Shown: positions 1 to 6,331, numbered from the stretch's first letter. The stretch is DNA of 6,391 nucleotides from an uncultured Bacteroidota bacterium (GCA_903833025.1 CAILDT010000905.1:1-6391); one strand, 5' to 3'. Made by a program: numbers and translations. The notes: generated from the letters alone by a model not told the origin.

Positions 1-971
1 ATTTCCGGATTCATACTTTGCAATTCTTTCATCACTGTTTTATTTTCGGTAACACCAATGCTTGATGAACGCCCTTTGAAACCAGGTATCATCAGCGTCA
101 TCGTTTCCGATTTGCCCATACTCCACTGGGTTGCATAATCTATATCCAATCCCGAAGTTTGGTTTGATTTTGCTTTGCCAGAAGCTTCTGTTAATTCAGA
201 AGGACCACGAATGGTGGATTTGGCGTATTCGTAAGTGTTCCAAAGATTAGTAATGTTGCACCCTACAGCCAACACACCCACAACAATAAATATGGCAAAA
301 CTTTTAACTATGTCCATATATTCCTTAGCACGGATACGAGCAATCCATTCGAAAATTACATAAATCATCAAAAACAAAACAAGATAATACGCTATTTGTG
401 GGTGATTGCAAAGTAATTCTAACGCCATAAACAAACCAGTAACAGCGGCACCTAACAAATATTTTCCTCTGCAAATTAATATAACACCGGCAAAAACAGG
501 TGCCATATACCCTATTGCGAGTGCTTGTGTATTATGTCCGGCATCAATAACAATAAAAAAGAAAGCCGAAAAGCCAAAACCAATAGCACCTACAATGCTT
601 AACCATCGGTTAACCTTTAGGATGAGTAGCAAAATAAAAAAGCCCAGCATATAAGAAAATACCATATTAGCGGGCGTAGGGAACCAAAGCATAAACACAT
701 TACGAAGCGGAGTAATTAAATTAGACGGGTAACTAATCGCAATTTGATACGCCGGCATACCGCCAAACATTGAGTTAGTCCATAAAGGTTCTGAATTATA
801 CTTCGCTCGAAAATCAACAATCTCCTTCGCCATCCCTTTGTTTTGAACCATATCGCTCTGAACGATAACTTTGCCTTTCATAAGCGGAGAAAAATATCCG
901 AAGGTTAGCACAATAAAAACTACTATTCCTACGATTATAGGTAATACGGTTTTGATATTTAAGTTTTTCAT
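1..971 (-). CDS. YfhO-family multi-spanning membrane protein, N-terminal part (cut by window edge)
   Basis: An open frame runs without a stop from the ATG at 969-971 to the window edge, giving 323 codons; the C-terminal part lies outside the window. A first membrane helix spans about residues 8-27. A large loop follows (about 30-95) with QSDMVQ (Asp40) and the stretch EPLWTNSMFGGMPAYQI. Further hydrophobic helices lie near 102-119, 123-142, 150-166, 171-187, 192-210 and 223-240. Motifs such as GFGFSAFFF, DAGHNTQA and the NHPQIAYY segment are what I recall from Bacteroidota members of the YfhO family, which belongs to the GT-C glycosyltransferase-like membrane proteins. In Bacillus, YfhO works with CsbB in glycosylating cell-envelope polymers. 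An acidic residue in the first outer loop, here perhaps Asp40, is typical of GT-C enzymes. The family assignment is firm; the substrate is unknown. The gene is divergent from the sigma factor and preceded by its own -7 box. The protein is normally much longer than the visible part. Confidence 0.87.
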   Translation of the reverse strand, partial: MKNLNIKTVLPIIVGIVVFIVLTFGYFSPLMKGKVIVQSDMVQNKGMAKEIVDFRAKYNSEPLWTNSMFGGMPAYQIAISYPSNLITPLRNVFMLWFPTPANMVFSYMLGFFILLLILKVNRWLSIVGAIGFGFSAFFFIVIDAGHNTQALAIGYMAPVFAGVILICRGKYLLGAAVTGLFMALELLCNHPQIAYYLVLFLMIYVIFEWIARIRAKEYMDIVKSFAIFIVVGVLAVGCNITNLWNTYEYAKSTIRGPSELTEASGKAKSNQTSGLDIDYATQWSMGKSETMTLMIPGFKGRSSSIGVTENKTVMKELQSMNPE

Positions 972-994
972 ACTATTGTTTTTTTATTTGGATG

Positions 995-1002
995 CAAATA
1001 TA
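995..1002 (-). promoter_or_regulatory. Bacteroidota-type -7 box (TATATTTG) for the YfhO-family gene
   Basis: Read on the minus strand this is TATATTTG followed by C, an exact match to the Bacteroidota primary-sigma -7 consensus TAnnTTTG, ending 23 nt before the ATG at 971. No clear TTTG is seen about 20 nt further upstream, so only the -7 half is well supported. Transcription would start roughly at 987-991 and give a short leader. Confidence 0.5.
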
Positions 1003-1036
1003 ATGTAATAAGTAAAACGTATCTTTATAAAGTTTT

Positions 1037-1052
1037 TCGGTTATGAAACCGA
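1037..1052. promoter_or_regulatory. 16-nt inverted repeat in the divergent promoter region (possible operator)
   Basis: TCGGTT and AACCGA form a perfect 6-bp inverted repeat around the 4-nt spacer ATGA. It lies between the -7 box of the YfhO gene and the putative promoter of the sigma-factor gene, just upstream of a TTG at 1053-1055 that could serve as a -33 element. The position suits an operator. A 6-bp dyad can also arise by chance, and no regulator is recognisable nearby other than the sigma factor itself. Confidence 0.3.
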
Positions 1053-1085
1053 TTGAAAAAAAATTAAACTTAATATGTATCTTTT
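1053..1085 (+). promoter_or_regulatory. possible promoter of the sigma-factor operon
   Basis: TTG at 1053-1055 and TATCTTTT at 1078-1085 resemble the Bacteroidota -33 (TTTG) and -7 (TAnnTTTG) elements. The spacing is 22 nt and the last base of the -7 box is wrong. It is the best candidate I see in front of the ATG at 1128 and would leave a leader of about 35-40 nt. An ECF-type autoregulated promoter with a different consensus is equally possible. Confidence 0.3.
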
Positions 1086-1127
1086 TAAAACATCTGCGTT
1101 ATATTATCAAATTGCAGAAAAAAATTA

Positions 1128-1697
1128 ATGGGGGAAGTATCAAAATACCATCTTACTGAATCGGAATTGACCAACGAACAAGGGAAGGTGGATGCTGCCA
1201 AAAAAAATCCTGCAAAGTTTGATGTGCTTTATGATAAATATTTTGAACCAATATTTCGTTTCATATTTCAACGGCTTGATGATAAAGAACAAGCATTTGA
1301 TACCACACAACAAGTTTTTTTGCTGGCGATGAACAACATTCATAAATACGAATATAGAGGAGTGCCATTTTCTTCTTGGCTTTTCAGAATAGCTTCCAAC
1401 GAAGTAAATAATTTGTTCAGAAAAGAAAAAACAAACAGAACAGTAAACATAGATACCGTAAAAATATACTCGATAATAGAAGAAATACAGGAAACAAAAA
1501 TAGATAAGTACCACGATAAAATAGTTACAATAATAGGTGAAGAGTTAAACGAAGATGAATTACAATTAATAGAGATGCGATTTTTCGAGAATCGTTCGTT
1601 TAAAGAAATAGGAGAGATATTAGAAATAACCGAAAATAACGCCAAAGTAAAAACATACAGAGTGCTTGATAAATTAAGAAAAGTAATAAAAAACTAA
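1128..1697 (+). CDS. RNA polymerase ECF-type sigma-70 factor
   Basis: A 189-residue extracytoplasmic-function sigma factor that would direct RNA polymerase core enzyme to a dedicated set of promoters. Sigma region 2 covers about residues 34-100: FDVLYDKYFEPIFRFIFQRL, then DTTQQVFLLAM (the usual D-x-x-Q-x-x-F helix), then the region 2.3/2.4 segment FSSWLFRIASNEVNNLFRK. A variable linker (about 103-137) rich in Ile, Glu and Lys follows. Region 4 covers about 138-187, with LIEMRFFENRSFKEIGEIL and a helix-turn-helix ending in NNAKVKTYRVLDKLRK, the classic recognition helix. Length is normal for the group, with about 30 extra residues before region 2. ATG 1128 is the only standard start after the in-frame stop at 1086-1088; the leader is A-rich with no clear Shine-Dalgarno. 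It heads a tight operon with a membrane-anchored protein, which suggests control by an envelope signal (inference). The regulon cannot be read from this window. Confidence 0.95.
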   Translation: MGEVSKYHLTESELTNEQGKVDAAKKNPAKFDVLYDKYFEPIFRFIFQRLDDKEQAFDTTQQVFLLAMNNIHKYEYRGVPFSSWLFRIASNEVNNLFRKEKTNRTVNIDTVKIYSIIEEIQETKIDKYHDKIVTIIGEELNEDELQLIEMRFFENRSFKEIGEILEITENNAKVKTYRVLDKLRKVIKN

Positions 1698-1698
1698 T

Positions 1699-1758
1699 AT
1701 GGAAAACTTTATAACATCCCCGAAATATGATTCTAAAATTACACTTCCACAAAAATGA
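1699..1758 (+). CDS. possible 19-codon coupling or leader ORF
   Basis: A short frame, MENFITSPKYDSKITLPQK, starts one base after the sigma-factor stop (TAA 1695-1697, ATG 1699-1701). Its TGA (1756-1758) overlaps the ATG of the next gene (1755-1757) in an ATGA arrangement. The mini-ORF therefore fills the whole 57-nt gap between the two genes. Such geometry is typical of translational coupling, where a ribosome ending one frame restarts on the next. The peptide has no recognisable domain. It could be a real small protein, a coupling device, a remnant of a lost gene, or chance. No ribosome-binding site other than the end of the sigma gene is evident. Confidence 0.3.
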   Translation: MENFITSPKYDSKITLPQK

Positions 1759-3446
1759 AACGAAAAATTAATATTAACCGTCCTGAAATAAGCTCGGACG
1801 AGATTGCAAAAAGAAAAGATTTTAATACGGTTTTCAAACATCATACAGGAGCAAACAAACCATTTTTTAAAAAACCTTTGTTTTTGTCGTCAATAGCTGT
1901 AACAGTTGCTGCTATTATTGTATCGGTTGCAGTTTTAAATAAAAAACTACAACCTACTAGTTACGAATCATCTGTAACTATTGAAAATAGTGCTACATTA
2001 GATGAGTTTTACAAAAAGGAACAAGCTAAACCTTGTATCGCTCCGCCATTAAAAGATGTGAATGTTAAATATACAACCTATACAGTTAATGCTGAAAAGG
2101 GTGCTACGCTTGATTTTAAAACGGGCTCTTTATTAACCATTCCAAAAAATGTTTTTGCTGATGAAAAAGGAAATCCAGTTAAAGGAGATGTAGAGTTGCG
2201 TTACAGGGAGTTTCACGACCCTGTTGATTTTTTTGTTTCGGGCATACCAATGACCTATGATAGCGGAGGAACTAAATATCAGTTTGAATCGTCTGGAATG
2301 ATGGAGATGCTTGCTTCCCAAGATGGAAAACCTGTTACTATTGCAAAAGGTAAATCAATTGATGTAAAACTTGCTTCGGACCAGAAGGGAGACGAATATA
2401 ATTTGTATAAATTAGATACTCTTCATAATAACTGGAGTTGTTTGGGAAAAGATAAAGTTGTGGCAAAAACTAATAATGGTGCGAATGCTGCCCCAGTTTC
2501 AGTTAGTGAAGTTAGAGATCTAGATACTATGAGGTCTTCAAAACAAGAAATACTAAAAGAAAAAGAAAAGAAAATTGCTGCATTGCCAAAAGTGGCAGAA
2601 CCACGCAAACCAGTGGAAGCCAGAAAAGATAAACACACATTTGATATTGCTGTTGATGCAAATGAATTCCCCGAATTAGCTGTTTATAAAGGAGTATGGT
2701 TTGAAGTTGGAGACGAAAATAAAAACTTCTCTACCTCTTCTTATGATATTGTATGGGATGATGCGAGTTTAAAAGAAGGCACAAAAAAAGGAGAAAATTA
2801 TCTATTGACATTAAGTAAAGGTTCTAAAGTTTTAAAGCTAATTGTATATCCTGTATTTGAAGGGAAAAATTATGTGTCAGCTCAGAAAGATTATGAAAAG
2901 AAATTTGAAAAATATACTGCCACCATCGAAAAACGTAAAGCAGAAGAAAAAAGAATAGAAGAAGAATACCAAGCGCGATTGCTTGCTTACAAGAAAGAAC
3001 AGGAAGAATTAGAAAGAAAAGCAAAACAAAAAGATGCCGACCAATTCAAACTAATGAATACGCAGGAGAAAGTGTATAGAGTATTTACTGTAAGTAATTT
3101 CGGGGTGTATAATAGCGATTGTCCTCACAATTACCCACAGGGAGTATTGTGCACTGCCAATTTAATAAACGACAAAAATGTTCCTTTAATGTGTTACGAT
3201 GTTTATTTGGTTGACAAAGCAAGAAATGGTTTGTTTACGTATTATAAAAATCCAGTTACTCAATTTTCATTTAATCCTGAATCAACAAATATGCTTTGGA
3301 CGGTTGAAGATGGTGTATTGTATTATCTAAAACCCGAACAGTTTAAAGATATGAAAGGCAGTAACGGAATGAGTAATTTAAAAATGAATAGAGTGGAACA
3401 AAAATTTGCCACTGTGGAAGAAATGAAATCATTTTTTAATATTTGA
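1755..3446 (+). CDS. membrane-anchored protein with large periplasmic part, putative sigma-factor regulator
   Basis: A 563-residue protein. Residues 1-40 are strongly basic and probably cytoplasmic (NRPEISSDEIAKRKDFN segment). One membrane helix spans about 42-61, and the rest should face the periplasm by the positive-inside rule. A first beta-rich domain (about 105-235) carries LDFKTGSLLTIPKNVF, GNPVKGDVELRYREFHD and DFFVSGIPMTYD, a pattern I recall from uncharacterised Bacteroidota proteins encoded beside sigma factors. A second folded segment lies at about 293-370. A highly charged predicted coiled coil (about 378-430) leads into a C-terminal domain (about 437-563) with YRVFTVSNFGVYNSDCPHN and Cys456, Cys466 and Cys480. 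The tail has no zinc anti-sigma motif and is shorter than a FecR-type domain. Its place directly after the sigma gene suggests an anti-sigma or sensor role (inference). The start is the only possible ATG: an in-frame stop lies at 1734-1736 and the next Met is residue 166. Confidence 0.85.
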   Translation: MKRKININRPEISSDEIAKRKDFNTVFKHHTGANKPFFKKPLFLSSIAVTVAAIIVSVAVLNKKLQPTSYESSVTIENSATLDEFYKKEQAKPCIAPPLKDVNVKYTTYTVNAEKGATLDFKTGSLLTIPKNVFADEKGNPVKGDVELRYREFHDPVDFFVSGIPMTYDSGGTKYQFESSGMMEMLASQDGKPVTIAKGKSIDVKLASDQKGDEYNLYKLDTLHNNWSCLGKDKVVAKTNNGANAAPVSVSEVRDLDTMRSSKQEILKEKEKKIAALPKVAEPRKPVEARKDKHTFDIAVDANEFPELAVYKGVWFEVGDENKNFSTSSYDIVWDDASLKEGTKKGENYLLTLSKGSKVLKLIVYPVFEGKNYVSAQKDYEKKFEKYTATIEKRKAEEKRIEEEYQARLLAYKKEQEELERKAKQKDADQFKLMNTQEKVYRVFTVSNFGVYNSDCPHNYPQGVLCTANLINDKNVPLMCYDVYLVDKARNGLFTYYKNPVTQFSFNPESTNMLWTVEDGVLYYLKPEQFKDMKGSNGMSNLKMNRVEQKFATVEEMKSFFNI

Positions 3447-3458
3447 TGGCTTATATAT

Positions 3459-4127
3459 ATGAGCAAATGGTTTGTTTCTGTAACTCTTATATGTAGTTTT
3501 CTTTTAATAAATAGTTTTTCTTTTTCTCAAACCGATACTACAGAGCAACACCGCACCATAAAAATTGCAAAACAAAAAGACTCTACCTACGTAAAAGCGT
3601 TCACCGATTTTTTTGTGTATTACGGTAAACCTTCCAACGATTTATCTTTTAAGGATTATGTTTTGCGTCAGCAACAGAATTATAAATCGATGAATACAGA
3701 ACGATTAAAAATTATTGATGCGAAACCAAAAAGTAAATCAGATGAAAATTTTGATTACACACTTTACTTCCAAAAAAACCATTTTACTAAAGATATTAAA
3801 ATGCGACCAGGTGAAGCTGATACCGTTCGGCTACTTGTATATGTTGATAATACAGGCATTGTAAAGTTTCTCGATTTATCTACCATTGCCCGAACGCAAG
3901 AAACTGTATTAATAGAGAAAAAAAATAATACTGAATTCAAATACGATGTTACGCATATTAAAACTCAAAATGCGTTTAAAGAATTAACTGTCGATAACTG
4001 GCAACCTGCCGTTATCAAAGCATTAAAAACACATCCATCCAAAAGAAAAAATAAATATGAAATAGCCAATGGCTTTTCCGAAGGTGTTTTAACCATTATT
4101 TATTCTTCTCAACTAATGGCGAATTAG
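3459..4127 (+). CDS. small exported protein of unknown function
   Basis: A 222-residue protein that I do not recognise by name. Residues 1-23 form a typical signal peptide (MSKWF, then a hydrophobic core to about residue 18, ending SFSFSQ). There is no lipobox cysteine, so the mature protein is probably free in the periplasm or outside the cell. The mature part has no cysteine and is rich in Lys, Thr and Asp. The C-terminal half has DTVRLLVYVDNTGIVKFLDL (121-140), then WQPAVIKALKTHP (181-193) and a last strand GVLTIIYSS (209-217). This order faintly recalls the TonB C-terminal fold (a V-x-V-D-x-x-G strand, W-x-P-A, a final strand), but that is a weak resemblance. The gene starts 12 nt after the stop of the membrane-anchored protein and is probably cotranscribed with it and the sigma factor, so a role as partner, ligand-sensing subunit or target in the same envelope response is possible. 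Confidence 0.8.
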   Translation: MSKWFVSVTLICSFLLINSFSFSQTDTTEQHRTIKIAKQKDSTYVKAFTDFFVYYGKPSNDLSFKDYVLRQQQNYKSMNTERLKIIDAKPKSKSDENFDYTLYFQKNHFTKDIKMRPGEADTVRLLVYVDNTGIVKFLDLSTIARTQETVLIEKKNNTEFKYDVTHIKTQNAFKELTVDNWQPAVIKALKTHPSKRKNKYEIANGFSEGVLTIIYSSQLMAN

Positions 4128-4240
4128 TTTTTTCTTTCCTAAATTTTATTCCTGTAACACCCCACCTGTTGCCTTTTCGGAGGGTACTTATTAACAAAAC
4201 ACTTATTTTTCAACAGTTTCAACATTTTTTCCTCAAAAAA
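4128..4240. other. intergenic region between the sigma operon and the HU gene
   Basis: Non-coding. A weak hairpin, GTAACA (4154-4159) with TGTTGC (4167-4172, including one T-G pair), is followed by CTTTTC and could end the sigma operon, but the T-tract is poor. No strong terminator is seen, so some read-through into the HU gene is possible. Nothing else is recognised in this stretch. Confidence 0.35.
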
Positions 4241-4272
4241 TTTGGAGGATATTTTCTTTTATATTATTTTCG
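4241..4272 (+). promoter_or_regulatory. Bacteroidota-type promoter of the HU gene
   Basis: TTTG at 4241-4244 and TATTTTCG at 4265-4272 are separated by 20 nt, matching the TTTG / TAnnTTTG arrangement of Bacteroidota housekeeping promoters with one mismatch in the -7 box. A start near 4278-4280 would give a leader of about 35 nt, ending in an A-rich run directly before the ATG, as seen for strongly expressed genes in this phylum. Confidence 0.5.
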
Positions 4273-4313
4273 CATCGATAAATTAATTAATTACTAACCT
4301 AAAACAAAAAAAA

Positions 4314-4589
4314 ATGAACAAAGCAGAACTAGTTGATGCTATTGCATCTGAATCAAAATTAACAAAAGCAGACTCTACAAGAGCTCTTGAAGCATTTGTT
4401 AATGCCACAACAAAAGCACTTAAAAAAGGTGACAGAGTTGCGTTAGTAGGTTTCGGTTCTTTCTCGGTTTCTAAAAGAGCAGCGAGAAACGGACGTAACC
4501 CACAAACTGGCAAAACAATTAAAATTGCAGCTAAAAAAGTAGCAAAGTTTAAAGCTGGCGCTGATTTAGCAAAAACAGTTAACAAATAG
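4314..4589 (+). CDS. hup: HU-family nucleoid DNA-binding protein
   Basis: A 91-residue protein, the normal HU length. HU dimers bind and bend DNA with little sequence preference and help compact the chromosome. The N-terminal helical dimerisation part (about 1-40) begins MNKAELVDAIA, with LTKADSTRALEAFVNATTKAL as the second helix. The beta-arm part holds the family signature VGFGSFSVSKRAARNGRNPQTG (about 45-66), with Arg61, Asn62 and Pro63 at the arm tip, where the conserved proline inserts into the DNA minor groove. The C-terminal helix is FKAGADLAKTVN. The protein is rich in Lys and Ala, and no key residue is missing. It is a single gene with its own promoter and a strong terminator, unrelated in function to the sigma operon upstream as far as can be seen. 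IHF subunits are excluded mainly by overall similarity to HU, and many Bacteroidota carry several HU paralogues. Confidence 0.96.
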   Translation: MNKAELVDAIASESKLTKADSTRALEAFVNATTKALKKGDRVALVGFGSFSVSKRAARNGRNPQTGKTIKIAAKKVAKFKAGADLAKTVNK

Positions 4590-4599
4590 TATTTGTTAA
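4579..4599. repeat. perfect 10+1+10 inverted repeat across the hup stop codon
   Basis: TTAACAAATA, a central G, then TATTTGTTAA form a perfect dyad over the last codons and the TAG stop (4587-4589) of hup. With one G-U pair it extends to CA/TG on either side in RNA. It sits just upstream of the main terminator hairpin. It could act as an extra RNA hairpin protecting the mRNA 3' end or slowing polymerase, or as a DNA site. Confidence 0.6.
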
Positions 4600-4606
4600 T
4601 TGCAAA

Positions 4607-4646
4607 AAAAACTCCGCCCTCGATTAAGTTCGAGGGCGGAGTTTTT
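4607..4646. terminator. strong bidirectional intrinsic terminator
   Basis: ACTCCGCCCTCGA (4611-4623) pairs perfectly with TCGAGGGCGGAGT (4630-4642) around the 6-nt loop TTAAGT. The stem is flanked by A7 (4604-4610) on the left and T5 (4642-4646) on the right, which extend it by four A-T pairs. Both strands therefore give a GC-rich stem followed by a U run. It lies between the convergent hup gene and the 554-residue exported protein gene and should end transcription from both sides. Confidence 0.93.
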
Positions 4647-4666
4647 ATTTTAACTAAATCTGTTTT

Positions 4667-6331
4667 CTACTTTTTAATATCAATCGAAAACAAAACATCT
4701 TCTTTTCTTTTTCTTTCTGTGCTTATCAAATTACTATTTTCTCCATCCACAAAATAACGGATGTAAAAGTTAGTTTCATAATCATCTATTTCGCCTAAGT
4801 TATATCTTTTAATATCTCCGGCAGGGCTTATTCTCATTGCTGTTAAATACCCGCCTCTTCCGTTTTCGTGTGTTTTTGGTGCTTCGTTTACTGGCAAGTT
4901 TTCGTTTTTAATATTATCAATATAAAACAAGTTCAAATCATTACCTGTTACGTAAGTGTTTATCGAAAGTCCTGCTCCTCTCGCATCGCTAGAGTGTTGC
5001 GACTTAGGAATTTTTTTACACCATTCCATTTTTCCTGCTGCGCTTATGCTCATCACAAAAATATCGTCTGCGTGTGTGCTGTAGTGTGTTTCCGAACTAT
5101 GTGTGCTTGGGTTGTAAGTTGTGTAAACCACAACAACGTATTGTTCCGCCACCACTTTCGTACTTCCATCAGGCATATAATATATGTTTCTCAATTTCAA
5201 ATTATCAACTCCCAAATCATTATCCTCATCTTTCTTTTCCTTCTTTTCCATTTTTCTTTTCTCTCTGTCCGATGTATATGATTTAATAATTTCCGATGGT
5301 ATTTCATAATATCCTTCGTTCACTTTCGATACCGTTCCTTTCTCAATATCCAGTTTCACCATATAATATCCATCAACTGGCTTGTTAGCTGCTTTGCCAT
5401 AAAAACCAGAAATAATCATTTCTCCTGCTTTATTTTGATAAAGACCAACTGATTTCGGAAAATATTTTTCCAATTTTACCTCAATAATTTTCGGTTTCGC
5501 ATTTCCTTTATCATAAACCAATAACTCATTATGAAAATTCGGAACTTTTTTATCTCTACCCTCTTTCGCATCATCACCATCAAAAACTTGAGCCAGTAAA
5601 TATACCTTTCCATCATTACCTAAAGTATATCCAAGGTTATCCATTTTGGCTTCGGTATAAGGCATTTCAAATTCTCCGCTCCATACTTTTTTCAAATTTT
5701 CATCGCCCACATAAAAGCCAATCACATCTTTATTTAATTTATCGCGTTTTTCTTTTGGTACTAAAGCATAAGTAAATAAAAATTTAGTATTATCATCCGA
5801 AGTAGAAAAATCATACGCACCAAAACCTCCTGCTGCAAAACTTACACCCCACATACCAGCACTAAAACCACCCGAACGAACTTTGTCAGAAGATTTAAAA
5901 AGATTTTTTCCTGAACCAACAAAATCAAGTTTTTCAGGGTCGAATTCCAACGCAGTTATCCCTTCTGTTTTTGTTTCTCTAAAAACTTCGCGACAAAACA
6001 GGTACGATTTATCTTTCAGTTTCACCAAGTTAGGCACACTCACATACTCACTTAGTTTAGTACCAATTTCTGCCGTGTTTTCCTTAATTTTTTTCAAATC
6101 GTTCGAAAACAATTGAAAGTTAAACGACTCCGTACCGTGTGCATTCACTTGTATAATTCCTAATTTACCATACGGCATCGGGTCCAACACTTTGTGATGT
6201 TTTGGCACTTCAAACTTTTCAGAATTTCTTACATTGTAAGGTCCTGCACTATGGTTTTTTACTTGTGCCATTAACACATTACCCATTATTGACAACCCAA
6301 CAACAAGCATTAATAGTTTTTTTGTTTTCAT
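4667..6331 (-). CDS. exported protein of unknown function, probably beta-propeller-like
   Basis: A 554-residue protein with a clear signal peptide: MKTKK, a hydrophobic core at about residues 6-20, and probable cleavage after Ala22 (NVLMA then QVKN). There is no lipobox, no obvious C-terminal sorting domain and no membrane helix in the mature part. The sequence is a series of short beta-strand segments ending in loops such as NDGKVYLLAQVFDGD, NKAGEMIISGFYG, MPDGSTKVVAEQYVVV, DDIFVMSISAAGKMEWCKKIP and GGYLTAMRISPAGDI. This repeated pattern of a strand followed by a Gly/Asp turn suggests a beta-propeller, though I cannot count blades with confidence. A very charged insertion (about 355-371, Lys/Glu/Arg/Asp) sits between strands. 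Similar uncharacterised exported proteins are common in Bacteroidota. No catalytic motif is visible. The gene is convergent with hup and shares its terminator; its own promoter is near the window edge. The start ATG at 6329-6331 directly precedes the signal peptide. Confidence 0.85.
   Translation of the reverse strand: MKTKKLLMLVVGLSIMGNVLMAQVKNHSAGPYNVRNSEKFEVPKHHKVLDPMPYGKLGIIQVNAHGTESFNFQLFSNDLKKIKENTAEIGTKLSEYVSVPNLVKLKDKSYLFCREVFRETKTEGITALEFDPEKLDFVGSGKNLFKSSDKVRSGGFSAGMWGVSFAAGGFGAYDFSTSDDNTKFLFTYALVPKEKRDKLNKDVIGFYVGDENLKKVWSGEFEMPYTEAKMDNLGYTLGNDGKVYLLAQVFDGDDAKEGRDKKVPNFHNELLVYDKGNAKPKIIEVKLEKYFPKSVGLYQNKAGEMIISGFYGKAANKPVDGYYMVKLDIEKGTVSKVNEGYYEIPSEIIKSYTSDREKRKMEKKEKKDEDNDLGVDNLKLRNIYYMPDGSTKVVAEQYVVVVYTTYNPSTHSSETHYSTHADDIFVMSISAAGKMEWCKKIPKSQHSSDARGAGLSINTYVTGNDLNLFYIDNIKNENLPVNEAPKTHENGRGGYLTAMRISPAGDIKRYNLGEIDDYETNFYIRYFVDGENSNLISTERKRKEDVLFSIDIKK

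Noticed and set aside
406..654. 82-codon plus-strand frame within the YfhO-family gene
   Set aside because: It lies antisense to a long minus-strand frame with clear YfhO-family sequence and membrane helices; the plus-strand product shows no domain-like pattern.
1140..1645. Two overlapping minus-strand frames opposite the sigma-factor gene
   Set aside because: They are shadows of the sigma gene; products are rich in Phe, Ile, Ser and Cys, as expected from the complement of an AT-rich coding strand.
3446..3496. 16-codon frame starting on the last base of the stop codon of the 563-residue protein gene
   Set aside because: It runs out of frame into the next gene and ends inside its signal-peptide region; unlike the mini-ORF at 1699 it does not couple to the following start.
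4154..4172. Weak hairpin after the third operon gene as a true terminator
   Set aside because: Only a 6-bp stem with a T-G pair and an interrupted T run; kept only as a note on the intergenic region.
4283..4585. 100-codon minus-strand frame opposite hup
   Set aside because: It covers the hup gene almost exactly; hup has a full HU signature and a promoter, while the antisense product resembles no family.
4868..5286. Two plus-strand frames opposite the 554-residue exported protein
   Set aside because: Cys-, His- and Phe-rich products in antisense to a gene with a signal peptide and good coding character; no promoter or start context.
5883..6116. 77-codon plus-strand frame opposite the same exported protein gene
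   Set aside because: Shadow frame; no independent support.
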